This document shows, piece after piece, positions 8,594-18,100 of a stretch of 64,000 nt of DNA (positions are counted from its first letter, which is position 1; each line of letters starts with the position of its first letter). The stretch is from contig NZ_LNAL01000008.1 of assembly GCF_001483135.1 (NCBI RefSeq), forward strand, positions 186,001 to 250,000, written 5' to 3'. The position numbers and the translations under genes were made by a program. The notes below the pieces were generated by a model, which worked only from the letters and a program-made list of their open reading frames with translations, did not search any database and was not told the origin of the DNA. This DNA comes from Solirubrum puertoriconensis (GTDB taxonomy: Bacteria > Bacteroidota > Bacteroidia > Cytophagales > Hymenobacteraceae).

Positions 8594-8637
8594 TTATCCA
8601 CAAAAACGACGTTTTTGAGTGTTGATAAGTTGATAAG
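8594..8637. promoter_or_regulatory. Perfect DnaA box with adjoining repeats
   Basis: TTATCCACA at 8594-8602 is a perfect consensus DnaA box. It overlaps the perfect palindrome CAAAAACG-A-CGTTTTTG (8601-8617), which is followed by the tandem repeat TTGATAAG (8622-8629 and 8630-8637). This may be an outlying part of the origin or a DnaA-responsive site. Confidence 0.6.
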
Positions 8638-8727
8638 TGTTTGAAAACAAAAGAGCAACGCCTCAAAACCAATCGTTTTTTAGCAAAGCCCGTATAGATT
8701 CGTTACGGCGCCGAGCAACCGCCAAAC

Positions 8728-8760
8728 AAAAAGCCGCTCCATTTCTGGAGCGGCTTTTTT
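8728..8760. terminator. Bidirectional terminator between convergent genes
   Basis: AAAAAGCCGCTCCA pairs with TGGAGCGGCTTTTT around a TTTC loop. It serves both the acidic hypothetical gene (+) and the phosphate transporter gene (-). Confidence 0.9.
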
Positions 8761-8786
8761 GTGTCTTTCGAAGAATGCGGCTGAGC

Positions 8787-10187
8787 TTACAGCAGTGTGC
8801 GGAATAGCAGGAACAGCACGCCCGAGAGGGCCATTGTTACGGGCAGCGTAAGCACCCAGGCCAGCGCAATGTTGCGCACCATGCCGGGGTTGAGGTTGCG
8901 GATACCGCGGTTGGCTACCATCGAGCCAGCAATGGCCGACGACAGCACGTGCGTGGTTGAAGAGGGCAGGCCCGAAGCCGTGCTCAGGCCAATCATGGTG
9001 GCGGCAATAAGCTCCGAGGAGGCACCTTGCGCGTAAGTGAGGTGCTCTTTGCCGATACGCTCGCCAATGGTTACCACAATGCGCTTCCAGCCAATCATGG
9101 TGCCGATACCTAGGGACAGTGACACGATCAGCACTACCCATTTCGGGGCGTAGTCGGTGAAACTGCGCATGTCTTTAATGCCTTCTTCGTAGGCTTTGCG
9201 GTCGGCGGGGCTGAGGCTTACCCGGTCGCTATCCATCAGCTTTTTGGCCCGGTTGTACGTCAGCAGAATGGCCTTGCGGATCTGGAAACGGTCAGATTCG
9301 GGCAGCTGCTTCACGTCGGTTTTGCCGGCGAAAATGCGGTCGAGGTTACCCGTTTGCTGGTTGATGTCGGCCAGGGCTTTCTGCTCGTCGGGAGCTAGTT
9401 CAGCGGGGTTGATCTTGCGCATTACCTGCTCTACGCGCACAAGCGAGTCGCGCATGTCGAGCGGGTTCTTCGATTCGTCCAGTGCAAACTTGATGGGCAC
9501 GATGCCGATCAGGATCAGCATAATCAGGCCCACACCCTTCTGGCCGTCGTTGGAGCCGTGGAAGAAGCTTACCAGCGTGCAAGTGGCAATCAGGATCAGG
9601 CGAATCCAGAGGGGTGGTGGCTTCCGCTTGTGTGGCTCCTTGAAGATGGCCTTCGACTTTACAAACCGCTTCAGGATGAACATCACCAAAATGGTAAGCG
9701 TAAAGCCAAACAGCGGGCCAATCAGCAGGGCAATGCCCGTTTCGGTGGCCTTGCTCCAGTTAACAGCCGCGCCGTTCGAGTCGGGCAGCAACGAAAAGGC
9801 AATGCCCACCCCCAAGATGGAGCCGATAAGTGCATGCGACGACGAGGCCGGAATGCCGTAGTACCAGGTACCCACGTTCCAGATAATGGCGGCTAGTATC
9901 AGCGCGCCTACCATGGCTATGCCGTGGTAAATGTTCTGATCGACCAAACTTTCGACGGGCAGCAGGTATACAATGCCCATGGCCACGGTGATGCCGCCGC
10001 CAAATACGCCGATGAAATTCCAGAAAGCCGACCATACTACGGCTATCCAGGGCCGTAGCGTATTCGTGTAAATTACTGTTGCTACTGCGTTAGCAGTGTC
10101 GTGAAAGCCGTTGACGAATTCGAACGCGCAAGCGGCTATCAGACACACCAGCAGCAGCAGGAGCACTTGGGGCTCTAAGCCAAGCAT
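8787..10187 (-). CDS. PiT-family inorganic phosphate transporter
   Basis: This is a low-affinity phosphate (or metal-phosphate) symporter of the inner membrane. Two homologous halves are visible: an N-terminal repeat with FVNGFHDTANAVAT and GIPASSSHALIGS, and a C-terminal repeat with GSNDGQKGVG and GLPSSTTHVLSS. A roughly 130-residue hydrophilic segment lies between them. The protein is about 466 residues from the ATG at 10187; in-frame sequence upstream of it contains the promoter and is not coding. No phoU-like gene is adjacent. Confidence 0.95.
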   Translation of the reverse strand: MLGLEPQVLLLLLVCLIAACAFEFVNGFHDTANAVATVIYTNTLRPWIAVVWSAFWNFIGVFGGGITVAMGIVYLLPVESLVDQNIYHGIAMVGALILAAIIWNVGTWYYGIPASSSHALIGSILGVGIAFSLLPDSNGAAVNWSKATETGIALLIGPLFGFTLTILVMFILKRFVKSKAIFKEPHKRKPPPLWIRLILIATCTLVSFFHGSNDGQKGVGLIMLILIGIVPIKFALDESKNPLDMRDSLVRVEQVMRKINPAELAPDEQKALADINQQTGNLDRIFAGKTDVKQLPESDRFQIRKAILLTYNRAKKLMDSDRVSLSPADRKAYEEGIKDMRSFTDYAPKWVVLIVSLSLGIGTMIGWKRIVVTIGERIGKEHLTYAQGASSELIAATMIGLSTASGLPSSTTHVLSSAIAGSMVANRGIRNLNPGMVRNIALAWVLTLPVTMALSGVLFLLFRTLL

Positions 10188-10223
10188 ATTGGTGAGGGTT
10201 AGTGAGCAAAAAGTTTGGCCGCC

Positions 10224-10231
10224 CAAAAGTA
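10224..10231 (-). promoter_or_regulatory. -7 element for the phosphate transporter gene
   Basis: TACTTTTG on the minus strand is a full TAnnTTTG match 36 bases upstream of the ATG at 10187. Confidence 0.65.
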
Positions 10232-10358
10232 CGGGCCACCGAAAAGGGCACAAGATTATGAAATTGTTACTCGATGCGCCCGCACCTCGGTGTAAAGAAC
10301 AGGCCTTGTACCATTGCTTCTACAAAAAGTTTAGTCGACAGCCTTTTATCGGAAGCCG

Positions 10359-10366
10359 TACTTTTG
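10359..10366 (+). promoter_or_regulatory. -7 element directly before glyS
   Basis: TACTTTTG ends only five bases before the glyS ATG at 10372. The predicted transcription start therefore falls at or next to the start codon, implying a leaderless or nearly leaderless mRNA. Confidence 0.65.
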
Positions 10367-10371
10367 CCCCT

Positions 10372-11889
10372 ATGAGCAACCCGACGCAGAAACCAACCCT
10401 CGAAAATACCCAGCTGAAAGACATTGTAGCCCACGCCAAGGAATACGGCTTCGTGTTCCCGTCGTCGGAAATCTACGACGGCCTGGCCGCCGTGTACGAC
10501 TACGGCCCCAACGGCGTAGAGCTCAAAAACAACTTAAAGCGCCTGTGGTGGGAAGCCATGACGCAGCTCAACCCCAACGTGGTGGGCATTGACGCGGCCA
10601 TCTTCATGCACCCGCTCACGTGGCACGCCTCGGGTCACGTTGCCGGCTTCAACGACCCGCTCATCGACAACCTCGACAGCAAGAAGCGCTACCGCGCCGA
10701 CGTGCTGGTGGAGGAGAAAGCAGCTCAGTACGAAAACAATGGCGAGGTGGAGCGCGCGCAAGAGTTGCTGCAGCACCTAGGCCGCCTGCTCACCGACAAC
10801 GACCTAGCCGGCGTAAAGCAGCTCATCATCGACGAGAAGATTACCTGTCCCGTATCGGGCACCGGCAACTGGACGGACGTGCGCCAGTTCAACCTGATGT
10901 TCTCGACGCAGGGCTCGGCCGTGGAAAGCGACGCCGCCCAGATTTACCTGCGCCCCGAAACGGCCCAGGGTATTTTCGTGAACTTCCTGAACGTGCAGAA
11001 GTCGGCCCGCATGAAGGTGCCCTTCGGCATTGCGCAAATTGGTAAAGCCTTCCGCAACGAGATTGTAGCCCGCCAGTTCATCTTCCGGATGCGGGAGTTC
11101 GAGCAGATGGAGATGCAATTCTTCGTGCGCCCTGGCACCGAGATGGAGTGGTACCAGCAGTGGAAGGAAACCCGCCGCCGCTGGCACGAGGCCCTAGGTC
11201 TGCCCAGCGCCAAGCTGCGCTTCCACGACCACGAGAAGCTGGCCCACTACGCCAACGCCGCCGTCGACATCGAGTTTGAGTTCCCCTTCGGGTTCAAAGA
11301 AATCGAGGGCATTCACTCGCGCACCGACTTCGACCTGACCCAGCACCAGGAGCTGTCGAAGAAAAAGCAGCAGTACTTCGACGCCGACGTGAACCCCGAA
11401 ACCGGCAAGCCCTACGGCAATTACGTGCCCTACGTGGTAGAAACCTCCGTAGGGGCCGACCGCCTGTTCCTGGCCACGCTTTGCAACGCCTACACCGAGG
11501 AAACCCTGACCGAGGGCGAAGGCGAAGCCCAACAAACCAAGCAGCGCACTTACCTGAAGCTGCACCCAGCGGTGGCGCCCATCAAGGCGGCCATATTCCC
11601 GCTGGTGCGCAAGGATGGTTTGCCTGAAAAAGCCCAGCAGATTTTCGACGAGCTGCGCCACGACTTCCGCATCATTATGGAAGAGCGCGACGCCATCGGC
11701 AAGCGCTACACCCGCCAAGACCTCATCGGCACGCCGTTCTGCATCGCCGTCGACCACCAGACCTTGGAAGATGAAACCGTAACCGTGCGCCACCGCGACT
11801 CGCGCGAGCAAACCCGCATGCCCATTGCAGAGCTGCGCCAGTACATTGGCCAGGCCGTAAGCTTCCGCCGCATTTTTGAGCAGCTGTAA
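10372..11889 (+). CDS. glyS: Glycyl-tRNA synthetase (single-chain, alpha2 type)
   Basis: It charges tRNA-Gly with glycine. The 505-residue class II synthetase has the GlyRS opening EYGFVFPSSEIYDGLAAVYDYGPNG (given here in parts EYGFVFPSSEIY and VYDYGPNG), motif 2 with GKAFRNEI, and motif 3 VGADRLFLA. The C-terminal HGTP anticodon-binding domain begins around LHPAVAPIKAAIFPL. It belongs to the eukaryote/archaea-like alpha2 type rather than the bacterial alpha2beta2 type. The ATG at 10372 was chosen because the promoter lies immediately upstream; further in-frame sequence overlaps the divergent pit promoter. Confidence 0.97.
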   Translation: MSNPTQKPTLENTQLKDIVAHAKEYGFVFPSSEIYDGLAAVYDYGPNGVELKNNLKRLWWEAMTQLNPNVVGIDAAIFMHPLTWHASGHVAGFNDPLIDNLDSKKRYRADVLVEEKAAQYENNGEVERAQELLQHLGRLLTDNDLAGVKQLIIDEKITCPVSGTGNWTDVRQFNLMFSTQGSAVESDAAQIYLRPETAQGIFVNFLNVQKSARMKVPFGIAQIGKAFRNEIVARQFIFRMREFEQMEMQFFVRPGTEMEWYQQWKETRRRWHEALGLPSAKLRFHDHEKLAHYANAAVDIEFEFPFGFKEIEGIHSRTDFDLTQHQELSKKKQQYFDADVNPETGKPYGNYVPYVVETSVGADRLFLATLCNAYTEETLTEGEGEAQQTKQRTYLKLHPAVAPIKAAIFPLVRKDGLPEKAQQIFDELRHDFRIIMEERDAIGKRYTRQDLIGTPFCIAVDHQTLEDETVTVRHRDSREQTRMPIAELRQYIGQAVSFRRIFEQL

Positions 11890-11908
11890 GCCCTAGGTGC
11901 TAGCAAAG

Positions 11909-11944
11909 CAAAGAGGCCCCGGACGAGTGTCCGGGGCCTCTTTG
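11909..11944. terminator. Intrinsic terminator after glyS
   Basis: CAAAGAGGCCCCGGAC pairs perfectly with GTCCGGGGCCTCTTTG around a GAGT loop. It can work on both strands, ending glyS (+) and the hypothetical gene at 11975 (-). Confidence 0.92.
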
Positions 11945-11974
11945 TGTTTTGAACGGTGGCTAGCCAGAATACTA

Positions 11975-12415
11975 CTACGCCAAGCGGTGCGAAGCAACGT
12001 AGCTAAAGCGTGCTTGCCCGGGCCGGAACGTGCTGCCGGTTGGGTAGCTGCCAATGCTGTACTGGTACTGCCCCTCGCTGGGTAGCGAAGCCATAAACAT
12101 GGGCTGCGCAGCACGGTTGGGCTGCGGCCCTAGGTGCACCTCGGTAAGCCACTGCTCGTAGGAGAGGGACGCCGGGGCACTACGCCGCAGGTTAAGCAAC
12201 AGCTTGCCTACGTGCTGCGCCAGCATGTGCTCGAGGGCACCGTGGTACCCCCCGCCAAAAGACAAGTGGCGGTAGCTAGCGGAAGCGGTAAGCGGTAGCG
12301 TATCGGACACGGCACCGCGGCGGGGTGCTGCATTCGGAGTAAAATACCATGTCATTGCGTGCATACAAGCCGCCGAGCAAGGGTGGGTTGCGTAGGCTGG
12401 CAGAAAACTAAGCAC
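11975..12415 (-). CDS. Hypothetical protein
   Basis: A possible gene of up to 146 residues that I do not recognise. No gene on the other strand competes for the space, and it ends against a bidirectional terminator. The downstream two thirds (LSYEQWLTEVHLGPQPN, QYQYSIGSYPTGSTFRPGQ) look like genuine globular protein. The first 20 residues are less convincing, so a later ATG around residue 18 or 21 may be the start. It has no clear signal peptide. It could be a lineage-specific gene or chance. Confidence 0.5.
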   Translation of the reverse strand: MLSFLPAYATHPCSAACMHAMTWYFTPNAAPRRGAVSDTLPLTASASYRHLSFGGGYHGALEHMLAQHVGKLLLNLRRSAPASLSYEQWLTEVHLGPQPNRAAQPMFMASLPSEGQYQYSIGSYPTGSTFRPGQARFSYVASHRLA

Positions 12416-12520
12416 TTATACGCGCTTTACAACATTGTGAGTTACAAATACTTGCACTATTGATGCTTTTTCGGCGCTAGGTGCAATCGGCCCCGGAAAA
12501 ATAGCCCCACAGGCATTGCG

Positions 12521-12528
12521 TACCTTTG
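12521..12528 (+). promoter_or_regulatory. -7 element for the MMPL exporter gene
   Basis: TACCTTTG, a full TAnnTTTG match, ends 23 bases before the ATG at 12552. Confidence 0.65.
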
Positions 12529-12551
12529 CCCCAATTTTCCTGACGTAGCCG

Positions 12552-15014
12552 ATGTGGAGTAAGCTTGCCCTGCTGATTATCAAGAACCGCCGCCTGCTGG
12601 TTGGGCTGCTGGCTGTTATCACCGTATTCATGGCCTGGAAAGCCAAGGACGTGGAAATGACCTACGACTTTGCCCAGGTGGTGTCGCCCGACGACCCGGA
12701 CATGGTGTACTTCCAAGAGTTTAAAAAAACTTTCGGCGAAGACGGCAACGTGCTGGTGCTGGGCATGCAGGACAGCTCGGTGTACAAACTGGGCAACTTC
12801 AACGAGCTACGCATTCTTACCGATACCCTGGGCAAGGTGCAGGGCGTAAGCGGGGTACTTTCGGTAACCAAGCTGATACAGCTCACCAAGGATACCGCCG
12901 GGCAGCGCTTTGCCGCTACGCCCATCTTCCGCACGTTTCCGCAAACGCAGAAGGAGCTCGACTCGCTGATGCAGATCGTGAACCGGCAGGAGTTCTACAA
13001 AGGGCAGCTCATCAGCCCCGCTACTGGGGCCACGCTGCTGGCCCTTACCGTGGACCCCAAGTACCTGAACTCCTCTAGGCGGCAGGCCGTGATGCAGGAC
13101 ATCCTGGGCCATGCCGAGCGGTTCACCCAGAAAACCGGCATTAAGCTGCACTACGCCGGCCTGCCCTACGTGCGCTCGACGATGACGAGCAAAGTGGCCA
13201 GCGAAATGAAGTTCTTCCTCATGCTGGCGGCGCTGGTTACCAGCGTTACACTGCTGGTGTTTTTCCGCACGTGGTCGGCGGTGGTGTTTCCGCTGCTCAT
13301 TGTGGGTGTGGCGGTAATCTGGTGCGTGGGCACCATTGTACTGCTCGGCTACAAGATTACGCTGCTGACGGGCCTGATACCGAGTATCCTCATTGTTATT
13401 GGTATTCCTAACTGCACGTACCTGCTCTCGCGCTACCATTACGACTACCGCATTTCGGGCAACCAGGTGCTGGCCATGGTGCGCGTGGTACGCAAAATTG
13501 GTTTGGTAACGCTAATGAACAACACGGCCACGGCCACGGGCTTTTTCGTGTTTTGCTTCACCAACATTGCCATTCTGTACCAATTTGGTTGGGTAGCTAC
13601 CATTAGCATTTTCGCGGCGTTTTTCATCTCGATCATCCTCATCCCGATCGTATTTACCTACCTGCCGCCCCCCACGCCCAAGCAGCTCGAGCACCTCGAT
13701 GCCAAGCCGCTTACCAAGCTGCTCGAGTTTTTCGATTACTTGGTGCTGGAGCGCCGCGGCTTTGTGTATGGCACAGCAATCGTGCTGTGCGCCCTAGGTG
13801 CCCTGGGGGCCAGCCGGCTGCAATCGGTAGCCTACATGGTCGATGATCTGCCCAAGAACTCGTCCGTCAATGCCGATCTGAAGTTCTTCGAGCAGCATTT
13901 CAACGGCATTATGCCGCTCGAAATCGTGATAGATACCGGCAAGAAGCGTGGCATTCTGAAGCTGAAAAACCTTGAGCGCATCGACCGCCTCGAAAACTAC
14001 CTGCGCACGCAGCCGGTGCTAACCTCGCCCATCAGCATCGTTACCTTCTTGAAAGCCTCCACGCAGGCTTTTTATAACGGCGACCCGGCTTACTACCGCC
14101 TGCCCGATAACTCCGAGCGCAACTTTATTCTGAGCTACCTAGCCCGTTCGCAGGGCAAAGAAGGCTCGGGTATGGACAGCAAGCTGCTGCGCTCCTTCAC
14201 CGACTCGACGGGCCAGAAAGCGCGCATCTCGCTCAAGATTGCCGACATCGGCTCGCGCAACCTCGATACGCTGCTGCTCAATAAAATTGAGCCCAAAATC
14301 AAGGAAATATTCAACGGTACGGGCATGGAGGTGAAGATGACCGGCACCACCATCCTGTTTACCAAAGGCAACGAGTACATCATCGGCACGCTGCGCAACA
14401 GCCTTATTCACGCTTTTGGTTTGGTAGGCCTCATCGTGCTGGTGCTGTTCCGCTCCATTCGCTCGGTGTTCTTCACCTTGCTGCCCAACTTCGTTACGCT
14501 GCTGCTCACGGCCGGCCTCATGGGCTACTTCGGCATTGCCCTGAAGCCCGCCACGGCCCTGATTTTCTGCATTGCCCTAGGTATCGACGGCGACAACTCC
14601 ATTCACCTGCTGGCCAAATTCCGGCAAGAAATGGCTACCAACGGCCGCCGCGTGCGGGCTGCTATCAGCACCACGCTTTCCGAAGCCGGTACCAGCATGA
14701 TTTACACCAGCATCGTGCTCTTTGTGGGCTTCAGCATCTTCGCTTTCTCGGAGTTTGGCGGCACCAAAGCCCTCGGGCTGCTGATGTCGGCCTCATTGCT
14801 GATTACTAATTTCTCGAACCTGATTTTGCTGCCGGCGCTGCTGGTAACCTTTGAGCACGGCAAGGAAGAAACCATCGACCGTGCCCTCATTCAGCACTAC
14901 GACGATCAGTACCACGAAGAAGACGACGACTTGGAGCTAAACCTGGATAAAATGACCGTGCAGCCGCGCTTGTCGCGCAGCGCCGACTCGAACAACCCCG
15001 GTGCCAACATCTAG
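12552..15014 (+). CDS. RND/MMPL-family exporter
   Basis: An 820-residue inner-membrane protein of the RND superfamily (COG1033-like predicted exporters). It has two MMPL-type halves. Each has one N-terminal membrane helix (residues about 12-30 and 400-420), a large periplasmic domain, and a bundle of five helices (about 222-375 and 620-790). LGIDGDNSIHLLAKF in helix 10 carries the acidic residues seen in proton-coupled members. The C-terminal 50 residues form an acidic cytoplasmic tail. Relatives export lipids or hydrophobic compounds, but the cargo here cannot be told. It appears to be monocistronic. Confidence 0.88.
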   Translation: MWSKLALLIIKNRRLLVGLLAVITVFMAWKAKDVEMTYDFAQVVSPDDPDMVYFQEFKKTFGEDGNVLVLGMQDSSVYKLGNFNELRILTDTLGKVQGVSGVLSVTKLIQLTKDTAGQRFAATPIFRTFPQTQKELDSLMQIVNRQEFYKGQLISPATGATLLALTVDPKYLNSSRRQAVMQDILGHAERFTQKTGIKLHYAGLPYVRSTMTSKVASEMKFFLMLAALVTSVTLLVFFRTWSAVVFPLLIVGVAVIWCVGTIVLLGYKITLLTGLIPSILIVIGIPNCTYLLSRYHYDYRISGNQVLAMVRVVRKIGLVTLMNNTATATGFFVFCFTNIAILYQFGWVATISIFAAFFISIILIPIVFTYLPPPTPKQLEHLDAKPLTKLLEFFDYLVLERRGFVYGTAIVLCALGALGASRLQSVAYMVDDLPKNSSVNADLKFFEQHFNGIMPLEIVIDTGKKRGILKLKNLERIDRLENYLRTQPVLTSPISIVTFLKASTQAFYNGDPAYYRLPDNSERNFILSYLARSQGKEGSGMDSKLLRSFTDSTGQKARISLKIADIGSRNLDTLLLNKIEPKIKEIFNGTGMEVKMTGTTILFTKGNEYIIGTLRNSLIHAFGLVGLIVLVLFRSIRSVFFTLLPNFVTLLLTAGLMGYFGIALKPATALIFCIALGIDGDNSIHLLAKFRQEMATNGRRVRAAISTTLSEAGTSMIYTSIVLFVGFSIFAFSEFGGTKALGLLMSASLLITNFSNLILLPALLVTFEHGKEETIDRALIQHYDDQYHEEDDDLELNLDKMTVQPRLSRSADSNNPGANI

Positions 15015-15087
15015 CCGTACAGCATACTGTTTCTGAGCCTTTTTGCCCACACTTTTGTTTGCTTTCGATAACCAACTTTCCTAGGTC

Positions 15088-15111
15088 ATACTAGCTTCTT
15101 AGGGCTAGTAT
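15088..15111 (+). promoter_or_regulatory. Perfect 8-bp hairpin in the ileS leader
   Basis: ATACTAGC (15088-15095) and GCTAGTAT (15104-15111) are exact complements with an 8-nt loop, 29 bases before ileS. It may affect ileS mRNA stability or translation. It is too short to be a T-box. Confidence 0.4.
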
Positions 15112-15139
15112 CTCTTGGCCGCCGGCCGGGAGCTAGGAA

Positions 15140-18100
15140 ATGAGGTACGATACTAAACCGATGAGATACCCCGAATTTAAGCAGCCCTTCAACTACGCCC
15201 AGGTAGGCGCCGATATCCTGCAGTGGTGGCAGGAAAACGGCATTTTCGAGAAAAGCGTGAGTACCCGCGAAGGGCGCCCGAGCTTCGTGTTTTACGAAGG
15301 TCCGCCCTCGGCCAACGGTGCGCCCGGCATTCACCACGTGATGGCCCGTACGGTAAAGGACATCTTCTGCCGTTACCAAACGCTCAAGGGTTTTCAGGTA
15401 AACCGCAAAGGCGGCTGGGACACCCACGGCTTGCCCATAGAGCTGCAGGTAGAAAAGGAGTTGGGCATTACGAAGGAGGATATCGGGAAGAAGATTACGG
15501 TTGAGGAGTACAACCAGCGCTGCCGCGAAACGGTGATGCGCTTTAAGCACCAGTGGGACGAGCTGACGGAGAAGATGGGCTACTGGGTCGACCTCTCCGA
15601 CCCGTACATCACCTTTGAGCCGGAGTACATCGAAAGCTGCTGGGCCTTGCTCAAGAAGCTCTACGACAAGGGCTTGCTCTACAAGGGCTACACCATTCAG
15701 CCGTACTCGCCGGCGGCCGGCACGGGCTTGTCGTCGCACGAGCTGAACCAGCCCGGCACCTACAAGGACGTGAAGGACACGACCATTGTGGCCGAGTTCG
15801 AGGTGAAGCGCGACGAGCAGTCGGAGAAGCTGTTTGCCCTGGCCGATGGCCTGCCGGTGTTCATCCTGGCCTGGACGACTACACCCTGGACCTTGCCGGC
15901 CAATACCGGCCTGGCCGTGGGCAAGAACATCCGCTACGCCGTGGTGCGCACCTACAACCCCTACACCCGCGAGCCGCAGGTGGTAGTGCTGGCCAAGGAT
16001 TTGCTCAGCCGTCACTTCTCCGAAAAAGGGGCCGAAGCCTCGTTGGAAGAGTACAAAGCGGGCGACAAAGTGCTGCCCTGGCGGCAACTAGCCGAGTTTA
16101 GCGGCGGCGAGTTGGTGGGTATCAGCTACCAGCGCTTGTTTAGCACCGAAGCCGGCTTCCCGGCCTTTGAAGGGGAGGAGCGCGCCTTCCGCGTAATCCC
16201 CGGCGACTTCGTGACCACCGAAGACGGTACCGGCATCGTGCACATATCGCCCACGTTCGGCGCCGACGACTTCCGGGTAGCCCAGCAGAACGACATTCCG
16301 GCCCTGCTGGTGGCCGACGATCAGGGCAAACTTGGCCCCATCGTCGACCGCACCGGGCGCTACGCGGCCCAAATGGGCGAATTTGGCGGCCGTTGGGTGA
16401 AAAACTACGACGGCCACGACGATTCGGCGGCCGACTACCGCACCCTTGATGTCGACATCAGCGTGCGGCTGAAGGAGCGCGGCCGGGCCTTTAAGGTGGA
16501 AAAGTACGAGCACACCTACCCGCACTGCTGGCGTACGGATAAGCCCGTGCTGTACTACCCGCTCGACTCGTGGTTTATCAAGACTACGGCCGTGAAGGAC
16601 CGCCTCATCGAGCTCAACAAAACCATCAACTGGAAGCCCGAAAGCACCGGTACCGGCCGCTTCGGCAACTGGCTTGAGAACCTCGTTGACTGGAACCTGA
16701 GCCGCTCGCGCTACTGGGGCACGCCGCTGCCCATTTGGCGCACGCAGGATGGCTCGGAGGAAATCTGCATCGGCTCGATTGCCGAGTTAAGCGCCGAAAT
16801 TGACAAGGCCGTAGCCGCCGAGGTGATGACGCATAACCCCATCAAGAGCGGGGAAATGACCGATTTGCACCGGCCCTACGTCGACGACATCTTCCTGGTG
16901 TCGCCCTCTGGGCAGCCGATGTACCGCGAAACCGACCTCATCGACGTGTGGTTCGACTCGGGTGCCATGCCCTACGCGCAGTGGCATTACCCCTTCGAAA
17001 ACCACGACACTTTCGAGCGCAATTTCCCGGCCGATTTCATTGCTGAAGGTGTCGATCAGACCCGCGGCTGGTTCTTCACGCTGCACGCCCTAGGGGTGAT
17101 GCTCGAGGATTCGGTAGCGTTCAAAAACGTCATTGCCAACGGCTTGGTGCTCGATAAGAACGGCAACAAGATGTCGAAGCGCCTCGGCAACGCCATCGAC
17201 CCGTTCAAAACCATCGACCAGTACGGCCCCGATGCCACCCGCTGGTACATGATTGCCAACGCCCAGCCCTGGGACAACTTGAAATTCGACCTCGCGGGCA
17301 TCACGGAAGTGCAGCGCCGCTTCTTCGGCACGCTGTTCAACACCTACTCGTTCTACGCCCTCTACGCGAACCTCGACGAGTTCCAGGCCCGCGAATTCGA
17401 CCGTGTGCCCCTCACCGAGCTATCGGAACTGGACCGCTGGATTCTCTCGAAGCTGCAGTCGCTCATTCTCGAAGTGCGCGGTCATTTCGACAACTACGAC
17501 CCCACGAAAGCGGCTCGTGCCATCCAGGATTTCGTCACCGATCAGCTCTCCAACTGGTACGTGCGTCTCTCGCGGGGCCGCTTCCGCAAGGGCGAACTGA
17601 CTGCCGACAAGAAAGCCGCGTTCGAAACGCTGCAGGAATGCTTGGTGGTGGTAGCGCAATTGATGTCGCCAATTGCGCCCTTCTTCGGCGAGTGGCTGTA
17701 CCGCAACATGACCAACGGCATGCGTGCCGAGGCCATGGCGAAAACCACGCCGCTGCGCCACGAGTCGGTACACCTCTCCGAGCTGGTAGAAGCAGAAGAA
17801 CATCTGATTGACAAGGCTTTGGAAGAGCGCATGGACCTGGCCCAGCGCATCAGCTCGCTCACGCACTCGCTGCGCAAGAAATCGGTGCTGAAGGTGCGTC
17901 AGCCGCTGCAGCGCATTCTGGTACCGGTGCTCACCGAAACCACCCGCGAGCAGGTAGGGAAGGTAGAGGACCTGATTTGCGCCGAGGTAAACGTGAAGCA
18001 CGTGGAGTTCCTCGACGATACCAGCGGCGTGCTGGTGAAATCGGTGAAGCCCAACTTCAAGCGCCTAGGTCAGCAATTCGGTCCGCGCCTGAAGGCGGTA

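Noticed and set aside
15086-16087. A 333-codon minus-strand frame inside ileS, with similar ones in mnmG (2669-3403), recJ (44441-45184) and the M61 gene (47017-47670)
   Set aside because: Long antisense frames are expected from GC-rich third positions. The sense genes are unambiguous.
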